A stretch of 64,000 nucleotides of DNA, taken from NCBI RefSeq assembly GCF_947488185.1, contig NZ_CANKYM010000005.1, positions 62,001 to 126,000 on the forward strand, read 5' to 3'. Shown one piece after another: positions 50,590 to 59,792 of this stretch. The position numbers and the translations under genes were made by a program. The first letter of the stretch is position 1. Each line of letters begins with the position of its first letter. The notes under the pieces are model-generated. The model did no database searches. It saw only the letters and a list, made by a program, of their open reading frames with translations, and was not told the origin of the DNA. The DNA is from an uncultured Roseobacter sp. (lineage in GTDB: Bacteria > Pseudomonadota > Alphaproteobacteria > Rhodobacterales > Rhodobacteraceae).

Positions 50590-51633
50590 TTACGCGATCC
50601 GGATACGTGGATTGAGGTAGACGTAGCCGATATCCGATATCAGCTGCGTCACCAGCACCACGATCACCGAGACAACCGAGACCGCCAGCAGCAGTTCGAT
50701 GTCATTGTTCGAGGCCGCCTGCACCAGCAGCCAGCCAAACCCCTTGTAGTTGAAGAGCGTCTCGACGATCACCACGCCATTCAACAACCAGGGAAATTGC
50801 AGCATGATCACCGTAAAGGGGGCGATCAGCGCGTTCCTGAGCGCGTGTTTCAGCACGATGTCGGAGAATTTTACCCCCTTCAGCCGCGCCGTGCGGATGT
50901 ATTGCGCGGTCATCACCTCGGTCATCGAGGCGCGGGTCATCCGCGCGATATAGCCCATCCCGTAGAGCGCGATGGTGACCACCGGCAGGGTGAAGTTTTC
51001 AAAGGTGACGCTGTCCATCGCGCTTGTCGCCGAGCCCTTGAACCATTTCAGCCCGAAGGCGGAGGAGGCAAAGACCGCAATGAAAATCACCCCCGAAACA
51101 TATTCGGGGGTGGCGGTCGAGGCGATGGAGAAGGTCGACAGCGAGCGGTCCAGTTTGGAGCCCTCACGCATCCCGGCGAGTACTCCGATGATGAGCGCCA
51201 TGGGGACCATCACCAGCATCACAAAGAACATCAGCTTGCCGGTCAGCCCCAATCGGGTGAGCACAATCGACCCCACTTCATCCTTGAACACCGTCGAAAA
51301 GCCCCAATCCCCCTGGATCACACCGCAGAAACTGCGCCGATCCTCTTCCGGCGTGTCCGCGCCGAAGCATTTGCCAGTGACGACACCCTCATCTTCGAGC
51401 GTCCAGCCGGGCAAGACACCCAGCCATTGGCCGAACTTGACCGGCATCGGTTGCAGGTAACCGTTCTTGCCCAGATAGCTCGCCACCGCCTCGTCGGACA
51501 TGCGGAAGTTGCCCTGGGTTTTGGCCAGTTTTTCAAGATTCGGATAAAGGTTCGTCAGCCAGAAGACGACGAAGGTCAGGCAGAGCGCTGTCAGTACCAT
51601 GACGCCCAGCCGTCTGAGTATAAATAGTCCCAT
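50590..51633 (-). CDS. ABC transporter permease (DppB-like)
   Basis: This 347-residue permease has the N-terminal FILRRLGVMVLTALCLTFVV helix and the EAA-type loop (YIRTARLKGVKFSDIVLKHA, then LRNALIAPFTVIML) of DppB-like subunits. It is the first gene of the transporter operon read leftward; the AraC regulator lies 205 bases upstream on the same strand. No periplasmic binding protein is found next to it. It begins with GGGGCACC before ATG 51633. Confidence 0.9.
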   Translation of the reverse strand: MGLFILRRLGVMVLTALCLTFVVFWLTNLYPNLEKLAKTQGNFRMSDEAVASYLGKNGYLQPMPVKFGQWLGVLPGWTLEDEGVVTGKCFGADTPEEDRRSFCGVIQGDWGFSTVFKDEVGSIVLTRLGLTGKLMFFVMLVMVPMALIIGVLAGMREGSKLDRSLSTFSIASTATPEYVSGVIFIAVFASSAFGLKWFKGSATSAMDSVTFENFTLPVVTIALYGMGYIARMTRASMTEVMTAQYIRTARLKGVKFSDIVLKHALRNALIAPFTVIMLQFPWLLNGVVIVETLFNYKGFGWLLVQAASNNDIELLLAVSVVSVIVVLVTQLISDIGYVYLNPRIRIA

Positions 51634-51838
51634 CGGTGCCCCTGTTGTCAGGCGATGGCGCGGTGATCACGCCGGATATCAAGCGCTGTTCTGCGCTCTT
51701 TGTAATTTTTGTGAATCCATCAGGCATGAGTCTGGGGGCCGCGTCAATGTAGGCTTGCGCCGCAAAATTGTATATTTGCGACATCTTTCTGGTCGCAAAC
51801 TGATGCTGCAGTTGCGACATGAAGGCGGTGAAAATGAC

Positions 51839-52645
51839 CTAGGCGGCTTTCAGCGCGCTAAGGGACGCCTTGCGCAGCGCACTGGGCGTGGTCTGCGTGT
51901 GGTGTTGCATGAATCGCGTGAAGTAAGCGGCGCTGCCAAAACCCAGATGGCGTGCGATGTCCTGCGCAGGCACATCGGTGGCCGTCAGCAGGCAGCGGGC
52001 TTCATGCAGTTTGCGCTCGGTCAGCAGATCTGCCGCGGTCTTGCCGGTTGCGGCCTTGCAGGCACGGGTCAGATGCGTCGGTGTGACGCCAAGAAAGGCG
52101 GCATGATCTGACATGGTCAGCGGCGCGGCAAAGCCTGCATTGATATGGGCGCAATAGGCACTGCAAAGGCGTGCAGCGGCGTTGTGTTTTTTGGGCGCGT
52201 GTTCTTCCAGCGCCATCTGTCGCTGTATCCAAACAGAGATCAATGCGCCAAAAGCATCCATCGATTGCGTACGGAGCGGTCTGCCGCTGGCCTGTTCGCG
52301 CGTCGCCGCCTCGATCAGCACCGTCAGCTCGTTCATGGCAATCGAATCGCGGATGCGCAGAAGCCGCGGGATTTGCGGCATCAGCAGTTCGGTTTCCTGG
52401 GGGATCACCACAACCTGACCCATGGCCTGTCGCCCAAGTTCCAGCGCGAAGAGATTGCACGAAGGAATCACAATGGCATTATGCGTGCCCACACCGCGTC
52501 TCTGGCCGTCCATCAACACGCGGCCCTGACCCCGAGTGATCCAGATCAGCAGATGCTCGGGCTGGTCATGGGCCAGCGACAGGCGCCAATCCTGACCCAT
52601 GCTCCACTGCGATAACGTTAGTATTTTCAACCTATTCGATGACAT
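51839..52645 (-). CDS. AraC family transcriptional regulator
   Basis: This 268-residue protein has an N-terminal cupin-like sensor (LIWITRGQGRVLMDGQRR) and a C-terminal AraC-type double helix-turn-helix (APLTMSDHAAFLGVTPTHLT; VPAQDIARHLGFGSAAYFTR). The start is ATG 52645 (MSSNRLKIL), preceded by GAAGGGGGC. It lies upstream of the ABC operon in the same orientation, so it may control the transporter. Confidence 0.88.
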   Translation of the reverse strand: MSSNRLKILTLSQWSMGQDWRLSLAHDQPEHLLIWITRGQGRVLMDGQRRGVGTHNAIVIPSCNLFALELGRQAMGQVVVIPQETELLMPQIPRLLRIRDSIAMNELTVLIEAATREQASGRPLRTQSMDAFGALISVWIQRQMALEEHAPKKHNAAARLCSAYCAHINAGFAAPLTMSDHAAFLGVTPTHLTRACKAATGKTAADLLTERKLHEARCLLTATDVPAQDIARHLGFGSAAYFTRFMQHHTQTTPSALRKASLSALKAA

Positions 52646-52743
52646 AACGCCCCCTTCGAGATGCACCGTATTTGAATTAAATTACCGTAATCTTAATGCA
52701 CATGGAGGTCACGCCCGAGGCGGTTTCACGGGCAATAAGCAGC

Positions 52744-53619
52744 CTATTGCGGTGAAAATGCCTGCCAATCGCGCATCTTGGATCGAAACCATGTGCGTTG
52801 CCGTTTGGCGAATTGCCGCGTGGCGATGACGGCCTGTTCGCGCGCGTCGTCAAGGCTGATCCGCCCTTGCAGATGGGCAACCAGCTCCGGTGCTCCGATG
52901 GCCCGGTGGGCGGGTAGGGTAGGGTCATAATCCGGCAGAACCGCACGTGCCTCGTCCAGGGCACCCTCTGCGATCATCTGGTCAAACCGGCGCGCGATAC
53001 GCGCATTCAGCCAGTCTTTTGGCGCATCAAACACAATGCAATGCGCCTGTGTTTCCGGTAAGTGCGGGGCGCCGGTGTCGTCTTGCCAGCTGGACAGACT
53101 GCGCCCGGTCGCTGTCAAAACCTCCCAGGCACGCTGCACGCGCATGCGGTTTGCGGTGTCGATCCGCGCCTTTGTCGGTGCATCCAGCGCCGCCAACAAA
53201 TCTGGCAGGAAGAGTGCGTCCCCTTTGGCACGTATATCCGCTGGCGTGGCCGGGATATCGGCAAGCCCGCGCGTCAGGGCGGAGAAATAAAGCCCCGTGC
53301 CGCCGACGATGATGGGTCGATCCCCCTCCCGTAACAGCGGTGCGGCCTCGCGCAGCCAGTGCCCGGCGGAATAGGCGGTTTGCGCGGACACATGTCCGTA
53401 AAGACGGTGCGGCGCCACAGTTTCTTCCTCAGCGGAGGGGCGGGCGGTGACAATCCGCCAGCACGCGTAGACCTGGCTGGCATCTGCGTTGACGATCACG
53501 CCACCTTGCTGCGCGGCAATCTCCAGCGCCAGCGCCGATTTCCCGGAGGCTGTCGGTCCGGCGATCAGCACGGGCATGTCCCGCGACAGGCTGCGGATCA
53601 GGGATTGGATGCCACTCAT
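52744..53619 (-). CDS. miaA: tRNA dimethylallyltransferase
   Basis: This 291-residue enzyme adds dimethylallyl to A37 of tRNAs reading UNN codons. The P-loop GPTASGKS is at residues 21-28, followed by [12 protein letters not shown] and the [14 protein letters not shown] motif. C-terminal [15 protein letters not shown] matches the family. The start is ATG 53619 (MSGIQSLIR); longer in-frame starts are less supported. It is divergent from pyrH. Confidence 0.94.
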   Translation of the reverse strand: MSGIQSLIRSLSRDMPVLIAGPTASGKSALALEIAAQQGGVIVNADASQVYACWRIVTARPSAEEETVAPHRLYGHVSAQTAYSAGHWLREAAPLLREGDRPIIVGGTGLYFSALTRGLADIPATPADIRAKGDALFLPDLLAALDAPTKARIDTANRMRVQRAWEVLTATGRSLSSWQDDTGAPHLPETQAHCIVFDAPKDWLNARIARRFDQMIAEGALDEARAVLPDYDPTLPAHRAIGAPELVAHLQGRISLDDAREQAVIATRQFAKRQRTWFRSKMRDWQAFSPQ

Positions 53620-53728
53620 CGGGCCTTCTGTCACTTTCTGCGTCATCCCACATAAGGATGCATTGAAGTCTGCCCGCTTTTCCGACATTTTGCCGCCGAA
53701 CAAAACCCCAAGCCTCAGGAGCCCCCCA

Positions 53729-54457
53729 ATGTCCGACGCCGAGCCGCAGGTCGCCTTTAAACGTGTGATGCTGAAAATCTCTGGCGAGGCGCTGATGGGC
53801 GATCAGGGGTTTGGTCTCAATCCGCCCACCGTTGAGCGGATCGCCAAGGAAGTACAATCGGTGCACGATCTGGGGGTGGAGATCTGCATGGTCATCGGCG
53901 GGGGTAACATCTTTCGCGGGCTTCAGGGCTCGGCGCAGGGGATGGAGCGGACCACGGCGGACTACATGGGGATGCTGGCCACGGTGATGAACGCGCTGGC
54001 GATGCAGTCCGCGCTGGAAGGACTAGGTATCCACACGCGGGTCATCTCGGCGATCACCATGAACGAGGTGGCGGAGCCTTACATTCGCCGTCGCGCCGTG
54101 CGCCACCTTGAGAAGAAACGGGTCTGCATCTTTGCCGCCGGCACCGGCAATCCCTACTTCACGACCGATACCGCCGCTACGTTGCGCGCGAACGAGATGT
54201 CCTGCGAAGCGATCTTCAAAGGGACGAAGGTGGACGGTGTCTATGACAAGGACCCGGCCAAACACGACGATGCCAAACGCTATGAGACGGTCAGCTACGA
54301 TGATGTGCTGGCCAAGCGCCTCGGCGTGATGGATGCGTCGGCCATCGCGCTGGCGCGGGACAACAACCTGCCGATCATCGTCTTCTCGCTGGATGAACCG
54401 GGCGGGTTCCGGGGCATTCTCGCGGGCGAGGGCACCTATACGCGGGTGCAGGGCTAG
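53729..54457 (+). CDS. pyrH: UMP kinase
   Basis: This 242-residue kinase makes UDP from UMP and is the first gene of the rightward run. The motif [19 protein letters not shown] opens the protein; [30 protein letters not shown] and [16 protein letters not shown] are typical. The start is ATG 53729; an in-frame extension upstream overlaps miaA and is rejected. frr lies 133 bases downstream. Confidence 0.96.
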   Translation: MSDAEPQVAFKRVMLKISGEALMGDQGFGLNPPTVERIAKEVQSVHDLGVEICMVIGGGNIFRGLQGSAQGMERTTADYMGMLATVMNALAMQSALEGLGIHTRVISAITMNEVAEPYIRRRAVRHLEKKRVCIFAAGTGNPYFTTDTAATLRANEMSCEAIFKGTKVDGVYDKDPAKHDDAKRYETVSYDDVLAKRLGVMDASAIALARDNNLPIIVFSLDEPGGFRGILAGEGTYTRVQG

Positions 54458-54590
54458 AGATCGCTGCGGCCCGCAGGGAGGGCGTTGCATGACAACTCTT
54501 TCTGGCCTTTCGATCGTTTCCTGATCTATACACAGACACAATCGCAGCGCGCGGCATGGCGCGCCAAGAAACTTGCGGCAGGATAAATAT

Positions 54591-55154
54591 ATGTCAGACG
54601 ATTTTATGCTGGACACCGACGACCTTGAACGGCGGATGGATGGGGCCATGGCCAATCTGAGGGTGGAATTTGCCTCCTTGCGCACCGGACGCGCCTCGGC
54701 GTCGATGCTGGAGCCGGTGATGGTGGATGCCTATGGCTCCATGACGCCGATCAACCAGGTGGGCACGGTGAACGTGCCGGAGCCGCGCATGGTCACCATC
54801 AACGTCTGGGACAAGGGGCTGGTGAACAAGGTCGAGAAGGCCATCCGTGAGAGCGGGTTGGGCATCAACCCGCAGATGAACGGCACCATCATCATGTTGC
54901 CGATCCCTGAGCTGAATGAGGAACGTCGCCGCGAGCTGACCAAGGTTGCCGGACAATATGCAGAAAACGCACGGGTCTCCGTGCGCAACGTCCGCCGCGA
55001 CGGCATGGATCAGATCAAGAAGGCCAAGGGCGACGGCATGTCCGAGGATGACCAGAAGCTCTGGGAGGGCGAAGTTCAGGAAATCACCGACCGCTACATC
55101 AAATCCGTGGACGACATGCTGGAGACTAAGCAAGGCGAGATCATGCAGGTGTGA
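54591..55154 (+). CDS. frr: Ribosome recycling factor
   Basis: This 187-residue factor splits post-termination ribosomes with EF-G. It has the two-domain pattern, with the three-helix bundle shown by [20 protein letters not shown] and [20 protein letters not shown], and [20 protein letters not shown]. The start is ATG 54591 after AGGATAAAT. pyrH is upstream and uppS follows after 169 bases. Confidence 0.96.
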   Translation: MSDDFMLDTDDLERRMDGAMANLRVEFASLRTGRASASMLEPVMVDAYGSMTPINQVGTVNVPEPRMVTINVWDKGLVNKVEKAIRESGLGINPQMNGTIIMLPIPELNEERRRELTKVAGQYAENARVSVRNVRRDGMDQIKKAKGDGMSEDDQKLWEGEVQEITDRYIKSVDDMLETKQGEIMQV

Positions 55155-55323
55155 TGCAGGTGATGGTGTAGCGCCCATCGGAGGATACGGAGGCGGTGCA
55201 ACAGCTGCAGTAAATAAGCTATAGGTAGATCACTCTGCGCCACATTAATGTAGCGGAAAGTGTCATCTGACAAAGAGACCCTCTGCCAGACCAAGGCAGC
55301 GGTGTTCCGAGCAGGAGAATGAA

Positions 55324-56064
55324 ATGGCGGGTATGCCACAGCCCCAGAGCGACCTGATCCCCGGATGTCCGCGACATGTTGCGATCATCATGGACGGGAA
55401 TGGTCGCTGGGCCACGCAACGGGGCCGCCCGCGGCTCTACGGGCATCATGCCGGAGCCAGACGCGTGCGCGAGATCGTCGAGTGCTGTCCGCAATTCGGT
55501 GTGGATTACCTGACAATCTTTGCCTTCTCGACCGAGAACTGGAAACGCACGCAGGTCGAGGTCGCGGGCCTGATGAGCCTGTTTCGCAGGTACATCATCA
55601 AGGAAACCCGTGCCCTGGTCGAATCCGGTGTGCGTGTGCGCTTCATCGGCGATCGTTTGCGGCTGGACAAGAAACTGATCCAGATGATGAATGACCTGGA
55701 AGTCGCCACCGAGCAGAACACGCGGGTGCACCTGACAATCGCGATCAACTACGGCGGTCGCGATGAAGTGGCGCGCGCCACCAAGCGTCTGGCCAAGGAC
55801 GTGGCGGACGGCAACCTCAGTCCGGATGCGGTGGATGAGGAAACCCTGCCGCGCTATCTGGACACGCACGTGCTGCCGGACCCGGATCTGGTGATCCGCA
55901 CCAGTGGCGAGGCGCGTATTTCCAATTTCCTGCTCTGGCAATCCGCCTATTCGGAATATGAATTCATCGACACGCTGTGGCCCGACTTCACGCGGGATGA
56001 GTTCCAGCATCTCTGCGCTGCCTTCGGAGGACGCGATCGCCGCTATGGCGGGGTGCGAGGCTAG
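55324..56064 (+). CDS. uppS: Undecaprenyl diphosphate synthase
   Basis: This 246-residue cis-prenyltransferase makes the C55 lipid carrier for peptidoglycan. The catalytic Asp is D24 in IIMDGNGRWA, with YGHHAGARRVREIVE, FAFSTENWKR and RTSGEARISNFLLWQ-SAYSEYEF later. GGAGAATGAA precedes the start. cdsA begins 6 bases after its stop. Confidence 0.96.
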   Translation: MAGMPQPQSDLIPGCPRHVAIIMDGNGRWATQRGRPRLYGHHAGARRVREIVECCPQFGVDYLTIFAFSTENWKRTQVEVAGLMSLFRRYIIKETRALVESGVRVRFIGDRLRLDKKLIQMMNDLEVATEQNTRVHLTIAINYGGRDEVARATKRLAKDVADGNLSPDAVDEETLPRYLDTHVLPDPDLVIRTSGEARISNFLLWQSAYSEYEFIDTLWPDFTRDEFQHLCAAFGGRDRRYGGVRG

Positions 56065-56070
56065 CGAGAC

Positions 56071-56865
56071 ATGAGCGAGGTGGGGGAGAAGTGGTCTGAT
56101 CTTGCAACCCGGATGGGCTCCGGGGCGGCAATGGTGGTGCTGGGCCTGCTTGGGGTCTGGGCCGGTGGGCACGTCTTTCACGTGATGGTTGCCATGATCT
56201 GCGGCGTGATGATCTGGGAACTGGCGGTGATGATCCACGCGCCGCGCATGGCCGCGCTGCAACTGGGCGCGCTGACCGGGGCCGCTTTGCTGCTGGCCAT
56301 CTATTTGCCGACCGGTTTTGCCCTGCCGATCCTGCTGGCCTCTGCGCTGGTGGGCTTTGGGCAGCTCACGCAGTTCCGCACGATCTACATGGTCTTCACG
56401 GTCATGGTGCTGCTGGCCGGGTTCGGCATGATGGCAGTGCGCGACGATCTCGGCTTCAACTGGATGCTCTGGATGGTGTTGGTCGTGGTGGCCACGGATG
56501 TGGTGGGCTACTTCGCCGGGCGTCTGATCGGCGGACCCAAGTTCTGGCCACGCGTCAGCCCCAAGAAAACATGGGCCGGCACCGGGTTTGGCTGGGTCGG
56601 GGCGGCCATTGTCGGCACGCTCTTCATGGCCAACACCGGCGCGGGCCCCCAGCTGATCGGCGTCTCCATCGCCGTTTCCATGGCCAGCCAGATGGGCGAT
56701 ATCGCCGAAAGCGCGATCAAGCGGCGCGTCGGGGTCAAGGACAGCTCCAATCTGATCCCTGGCCATGGTGGCCTGCTGGACCGCTTCGACGGCATGCTTG
56801 GGGCGGCCGTGTTCCTGCTGATCATTGGCGGACCGCTGATCGGGTCGCCGATGATGCTGAGGTAG
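56071..56865 (+). CDS. cdsA: Phosphatidate cytidylyltransferase
   Basis: This 264-residue membrane enzyme makes CDP-diacylglycerol. About seven helices are seen, and the signature SAIKRRVGVKDSSNLIPGHG-GLLDRFDG is at the C-terminal end. It is between uppS and dxr with 6- and 3-base gaps, so it is part of the same transcript. Confidence 0.95.
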   Translation: MSEVGEKWSDLATRMGSGAAMVVLGLLGVWAGGHVFHVMVAMICGVMIWELAVMIHAPRMAALQLGALTGAALLLAIYLPTGFALPILLASALVGFGQLTQFRTIYMVFTVMVLLAGFGMMAVRDDLGFNWMLWMVLVVVATDVVGYFAGRLIGGPKFWPRVSPKKTWAGTGFGWVGAAIVGTLFMANTGAGPQLIGVSIAVSMASQMGDIAESAIKRRVGVKDSSNLIPGHGGLLDRFDGMLGAAVFLLIIGGPLIGSPMMLR

Positions 56866-56868
56866 CGG

Positions 56869-58041
56869 ATGCGGCGGGTCAGCATCCTCGGGGCAACCGG
56901 CTCCATCGGCCAGAACACCATTGATCTGATCGCCCGCGCCCCCGACGCCTATGACGTGGTGGCGCTGACCGGCGCCGGAAATATCGCGCAACTGGCCGAA
57001 GATGCGCGGCGTCTGAACGCGGATGTGGCGGTCACGGCCCATAGTCACTTGCTGGAAGACCTGCGCACAGCCCTGGACGGCAGTGGGGTCGAGGCCGCAG
57101 CCGGATCACAGGCCATTGCAGAGGCCGCAGCGCGTCCAGCCGATTGGGTCATGTCGGCCATCGTGGGGGCCGCAGGGCTCGCCCCCGGTCTGGCCGCCTT
57201 GCAGCAGGGCAGCACCCTGGCGCTGGCCAATAAGGAATCCCTCGTCTGCGCCGGGCAGTTGATGTTGTCGACCGCTAAGGCGCATGGCGCGCGTCTGCTG
57301 CCGGTGGACAGCGAACATTCGGCGGTTTTTCAGGCGCTGGTGGGCGAGGATATGGCCGCAGTGGAGCGGATCATCATCACTGCCAGCGGCGGCGCGTTCC
57401 GGGACTGGCCGATGGAAGACCTGGCCAATGCCACGCTCGACCAGGCCTCCAGCCACCCGAACTGGGACATGGGACAACGGATCACTATCGATTCCGCCTC
57501 CATGTTCAACAAGGCGATGGAACTGATTGAAACGCGTGAATTTTTCGGCGTTGAGCCAGAGCAGATCGAGGTGCTGGTGCACCCGGAATCGATGATCCAC
57601 GCGATGGTCGGTTTTCGTGACGGCGCGCTGATGGCACATGTGGGTCCGCCCGACATGCGCCACGCCATCGGCTACGCGCTGCACTGGCCCACGCGGCGCG
57701 ATCTGCCGGTGGCGCGTCTGGATCTGGCAGAGATCGGGCAGCTGAGCTTTCGCGCCCCCTGCGAGACCCGCTGGCCCGCGCTGCGATTGGCCCGCGAGGT
57801 GATGCAGGCAGGCGGGCTCGCGGGTGCCGTGTTTAACGCGGCCAAGGAAACCGCGCTGGATGGTTTCATCGCCGGGCAACTCGGCTTTAACGATATGGCG
57901 GCGATTGTCGAAGACGTTCTGACGAAGATGTCAGCGCCGCGCGGTCATATTGATGCCACCATGTCCCTTGATAACGTCGCCAAAGTGGACCATCTGGCAC
58001 GACAAGAGGCCACGCGGGTCATTCACAAGAGAGCAGGTTAA
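56869..58041 (+). CDS. dxr: 1-deoxy-D-xylulose 5-phosphate reductoisomerase
   Basis: This 390-residue enzyme makes MEP in isoprenoid synthesis. The NADPH-binding motif GATGSIGQNT is at residues 8-17, metal and substrate residues are in LPVDSEHSAVFQAL, ITASGGAFRD and FNKAMELIETREFFG. It starts 3 bases after cdsA and is followed 3 bases later by rseP. Confidence 0.96.
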   Translation: MRRVSILGATGSIGQNTIDLIARAPDAYDVVALTGAGNIAQLAEDARRLNADVAVTAHSHLLEDLRTALDGSGVEAAAGSQAIAEAAARPADWVMSAIVGAAGLAPGLAALQQGSTLALANKESLVCAGQLMLSTAKAHGARLLPVDSEHSAVFQALVGEDMAAVERIIITASGGAFRDWPMEDLANATLDQASSHPNWDMGQRITIDSASMFNKAMELIETREFFGVEPEQIEVLVHPESMIHAMVGFRDGALMAHVGPPDMRHAIGYALHWPTRRDLPVARLDLAEIGQLSFRAPCETRWPALRLAREVMQAGGLAGAVFNAAKETALDGFIAGQLGFNDMAAIVEDVLTKMSAPRGHIDATMSLDNVAKVDHLARQEATRVIHKRAG

Positions 58042-58044
58042 AGT

Positions 58045-59397
58045 TTGGATATTTTTGCGCTGATCCCCCAGTTTGGCGGGCTGATCTGGACCATCGTTGC
58101 CTTTGTGGTGGCGCTCTCGGTGATCGTGGCGATCCATGAATATGGCCACTATATAGTCGGGCGCTGGTCCGGCATCCACGCGGATGTATTCTCGCTCGGC
58201 TTCGGGCCGGTGCTTTACGCGCGCATGGACAAGCGCGGGACCAAATGGCAGATCGCGGCGCTTCCCTTTGGCGGCTACGTGAAATTCGCTGGTGACGCCA
58301 ATGCAGCCTCCGGCAAGGATGAAGAGGCCATGGCCGCAGCAGAGGCCGATCCCGAACGCCTGCGCAGCACCATGCATGGTGCGCCGCTCTGGGCGCGCAC
58401 GGCCACCGTTGCCGCTGGCCCGATCTTCAACTTCGCGCTCTCTATCCTTGTCTTTGCAGCGGTTGTTGTGACCAGTGGCGTGTCGCGGGACCCGCTGACG
58501 GTTGGCGAATTGCGCCCCCTGCCGGTCGAGGCGCGCGGGTTGCAAACCGGCGATGAAGTCGTGGGCATCAACGGGGTGCCGATTCCCAGCACGGAAGATA
58601 CGGGCGCCTATTCTGATTTCATCGATACTCTGCCGCAGGAACCCGTGCTGGACTACACCATACGCCGCGATGGTTCGGAAACTGTTGTGTCCGGTGCCTA
58701 TCTGTTGCCGCCGCTGGTCTCGGCGGTCAGCCCGCAAAGCGCGGCGATGGGAGCAGGGCTGCAGGTGGACGATGTGATCATCGCCATTGATGGCACGCCG
58801 ATCTTTGCTTTCGATCAACTGAAGCAGGCGGTGGAAGGAGGCAACGGCGCGCCTCTGGCCTTGGGCGTGTGGCGTGCGGGAGATGAGATTAGTGTAACCC
58901 TCACGCCCAAGCGGGTGGATGAGCCGCAGGCGGATGGCGGGTTCGCCACGCAGTGGCGGATCGGTATCGCAGGTGGATTGGCCTTTGAACCGGCAACCGA
59001 CACCCCTGGCGTGGGCGAGGCTTTGTGGAGTGGCGTTCGCCAAACGGGGCGGATCATCGAAGGCTCGCTCAGCGGTCTTGGCCATATGATCACCGGGGCG
59101 ATCAGCACCTGCAATCTGAGCGGTCCCATCGGTATTGCACAAACCTCCGGCGCCATGGCGAGCCAAGGCGCGCAATCGTTCATCTGGTTCATCGCGGTGC
59201 TGAGCACGGCAGTGGGGCTTTTGAATCTCTTTCCTGTCCCCGCTTTGGACGGTGGTCACCTGGTGTTTTACGCCTATGAAGCGGTGACGGGTAAGCCGCC
59301 CAGCGATCGCGCGTTGCGGGTCTTGATGAGCATTGGTCTGGCGATGGTTCTGACGTTGATGATTTTTGCCCTAGGAAACGATATTTTCTGCCCATGA
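58045..59397 (+). CDS. rseP: Site-2 zinc metalloprotease RseP
   Basis: This 450-residue intramembrane protease cleaves anti-sigma factors and old signal peptides. The zinc motif HEYGH is at residues 31-35, the second motif is NLFPVPALDGGHLVFY, and two PDZ-type regions lie between them. TTG 58045 is used as the start, 3 bases after dxr; no ATG is nearby. It sits between dxr and bamA, the typical order. Confidence 0.93.
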   Translation: MDIFALIPQFGGLIWTIVAFVVALSVIVAIHEYGHYIVGRWSGIHADVFSLGFGPVLYARMDKRGTKWQIAALPFGGYVKFAGDANAASGKDEEAMAAAEADPERLRSTMHGAPLWARTATVAAGPIFNFALSILVFAAVVVTSGVSRDPLTVGELRPLPVEARGLQTGDEVVGINGVPIPSTEDTGAYSDFIDTLPQEPVLDYTIRRDGSETVVSGAYLLPPLVSAVSPQSAAMGAGLQVDDVIIAIDGTPIFAFDQLKQAVEGGNGAPLALGVWRAGDEISVTLTPKRVDEPQADGGFATQWRIGIAGGLAFEPATDTPGVGEALWSGVRQTGRIIEGSLSGLGHMITGAISTCNLSGPIGIAQTSGAMASQGAQSFIWFIAVLSTAVGLLNLFPVPALDGGHLVFYAYEAVTGKPPSDRALRVLMSIGLAMVLTLMIFALGNDIFCP

Positions 59398-59498
59398 CAC
59401 AGGGTCGGCATGTGCAAATGTCATAATTACGCCACAATTGGCCAAACTCGCGCCGTAATCCAAGCGTATCTCTGCTTCCACCTAAGTGGAGAGATGCA

Positions 59499-59630
59499 AT
59501 GCAAGCGATTCAAAATAGCTATCGTGGCCTCAGCCTGCTGATGGATCTCAATTGGGATCGTGCCCTCTATATTGGCACCGTTTCGCTGGCTTTGGGCGCT
59601 GGCGCCTGGCTGAGCACAATTCTGGGCTGA
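59499..59630 (+). CDS. Small membrane protein between rseP and bamA, 43 residues
   Basis: MQAIQNSYRGLSLLMDLNWD then RALYIGTVSLALGAGAWLST, ILG. A polar N-terminus is followed by one helix. GGAGAG lies 5 bases before ATG 59499. The codon pattern looks coding, and the gene stands alone in an otherwise noncoding spacer. Function unknown. Confidence 0.6.
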   Translation: MQAIQNSYRGLSLLMDLNWDRALYIGTVSLALGAGAWLSTILG

Positions 59631-59792
59631 ATTTCCCGAAAATGCGCCTTTGTGCGCCTGCACTGACGTCCCCTGCAAACCTGCATCAGGTGCGTATGTA
59701 GTTGCAGGCCGATTTTTACCCACATGGTTTTGACAAGACCTGTCATTCTCGGTACTCAGATAAGCATAATTTACTGAGGATCGGGGCAGGTC

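Noticed and set aside
55219..57048. 609-codon minus-strand frame under uppS, cdsA and dxr
   Set aside because: Crosses three essential genes and has no family features.
57931..59259. 442-codon minus-strand frame under rseP
   Set aside because: Antisense to the protease; no motif.
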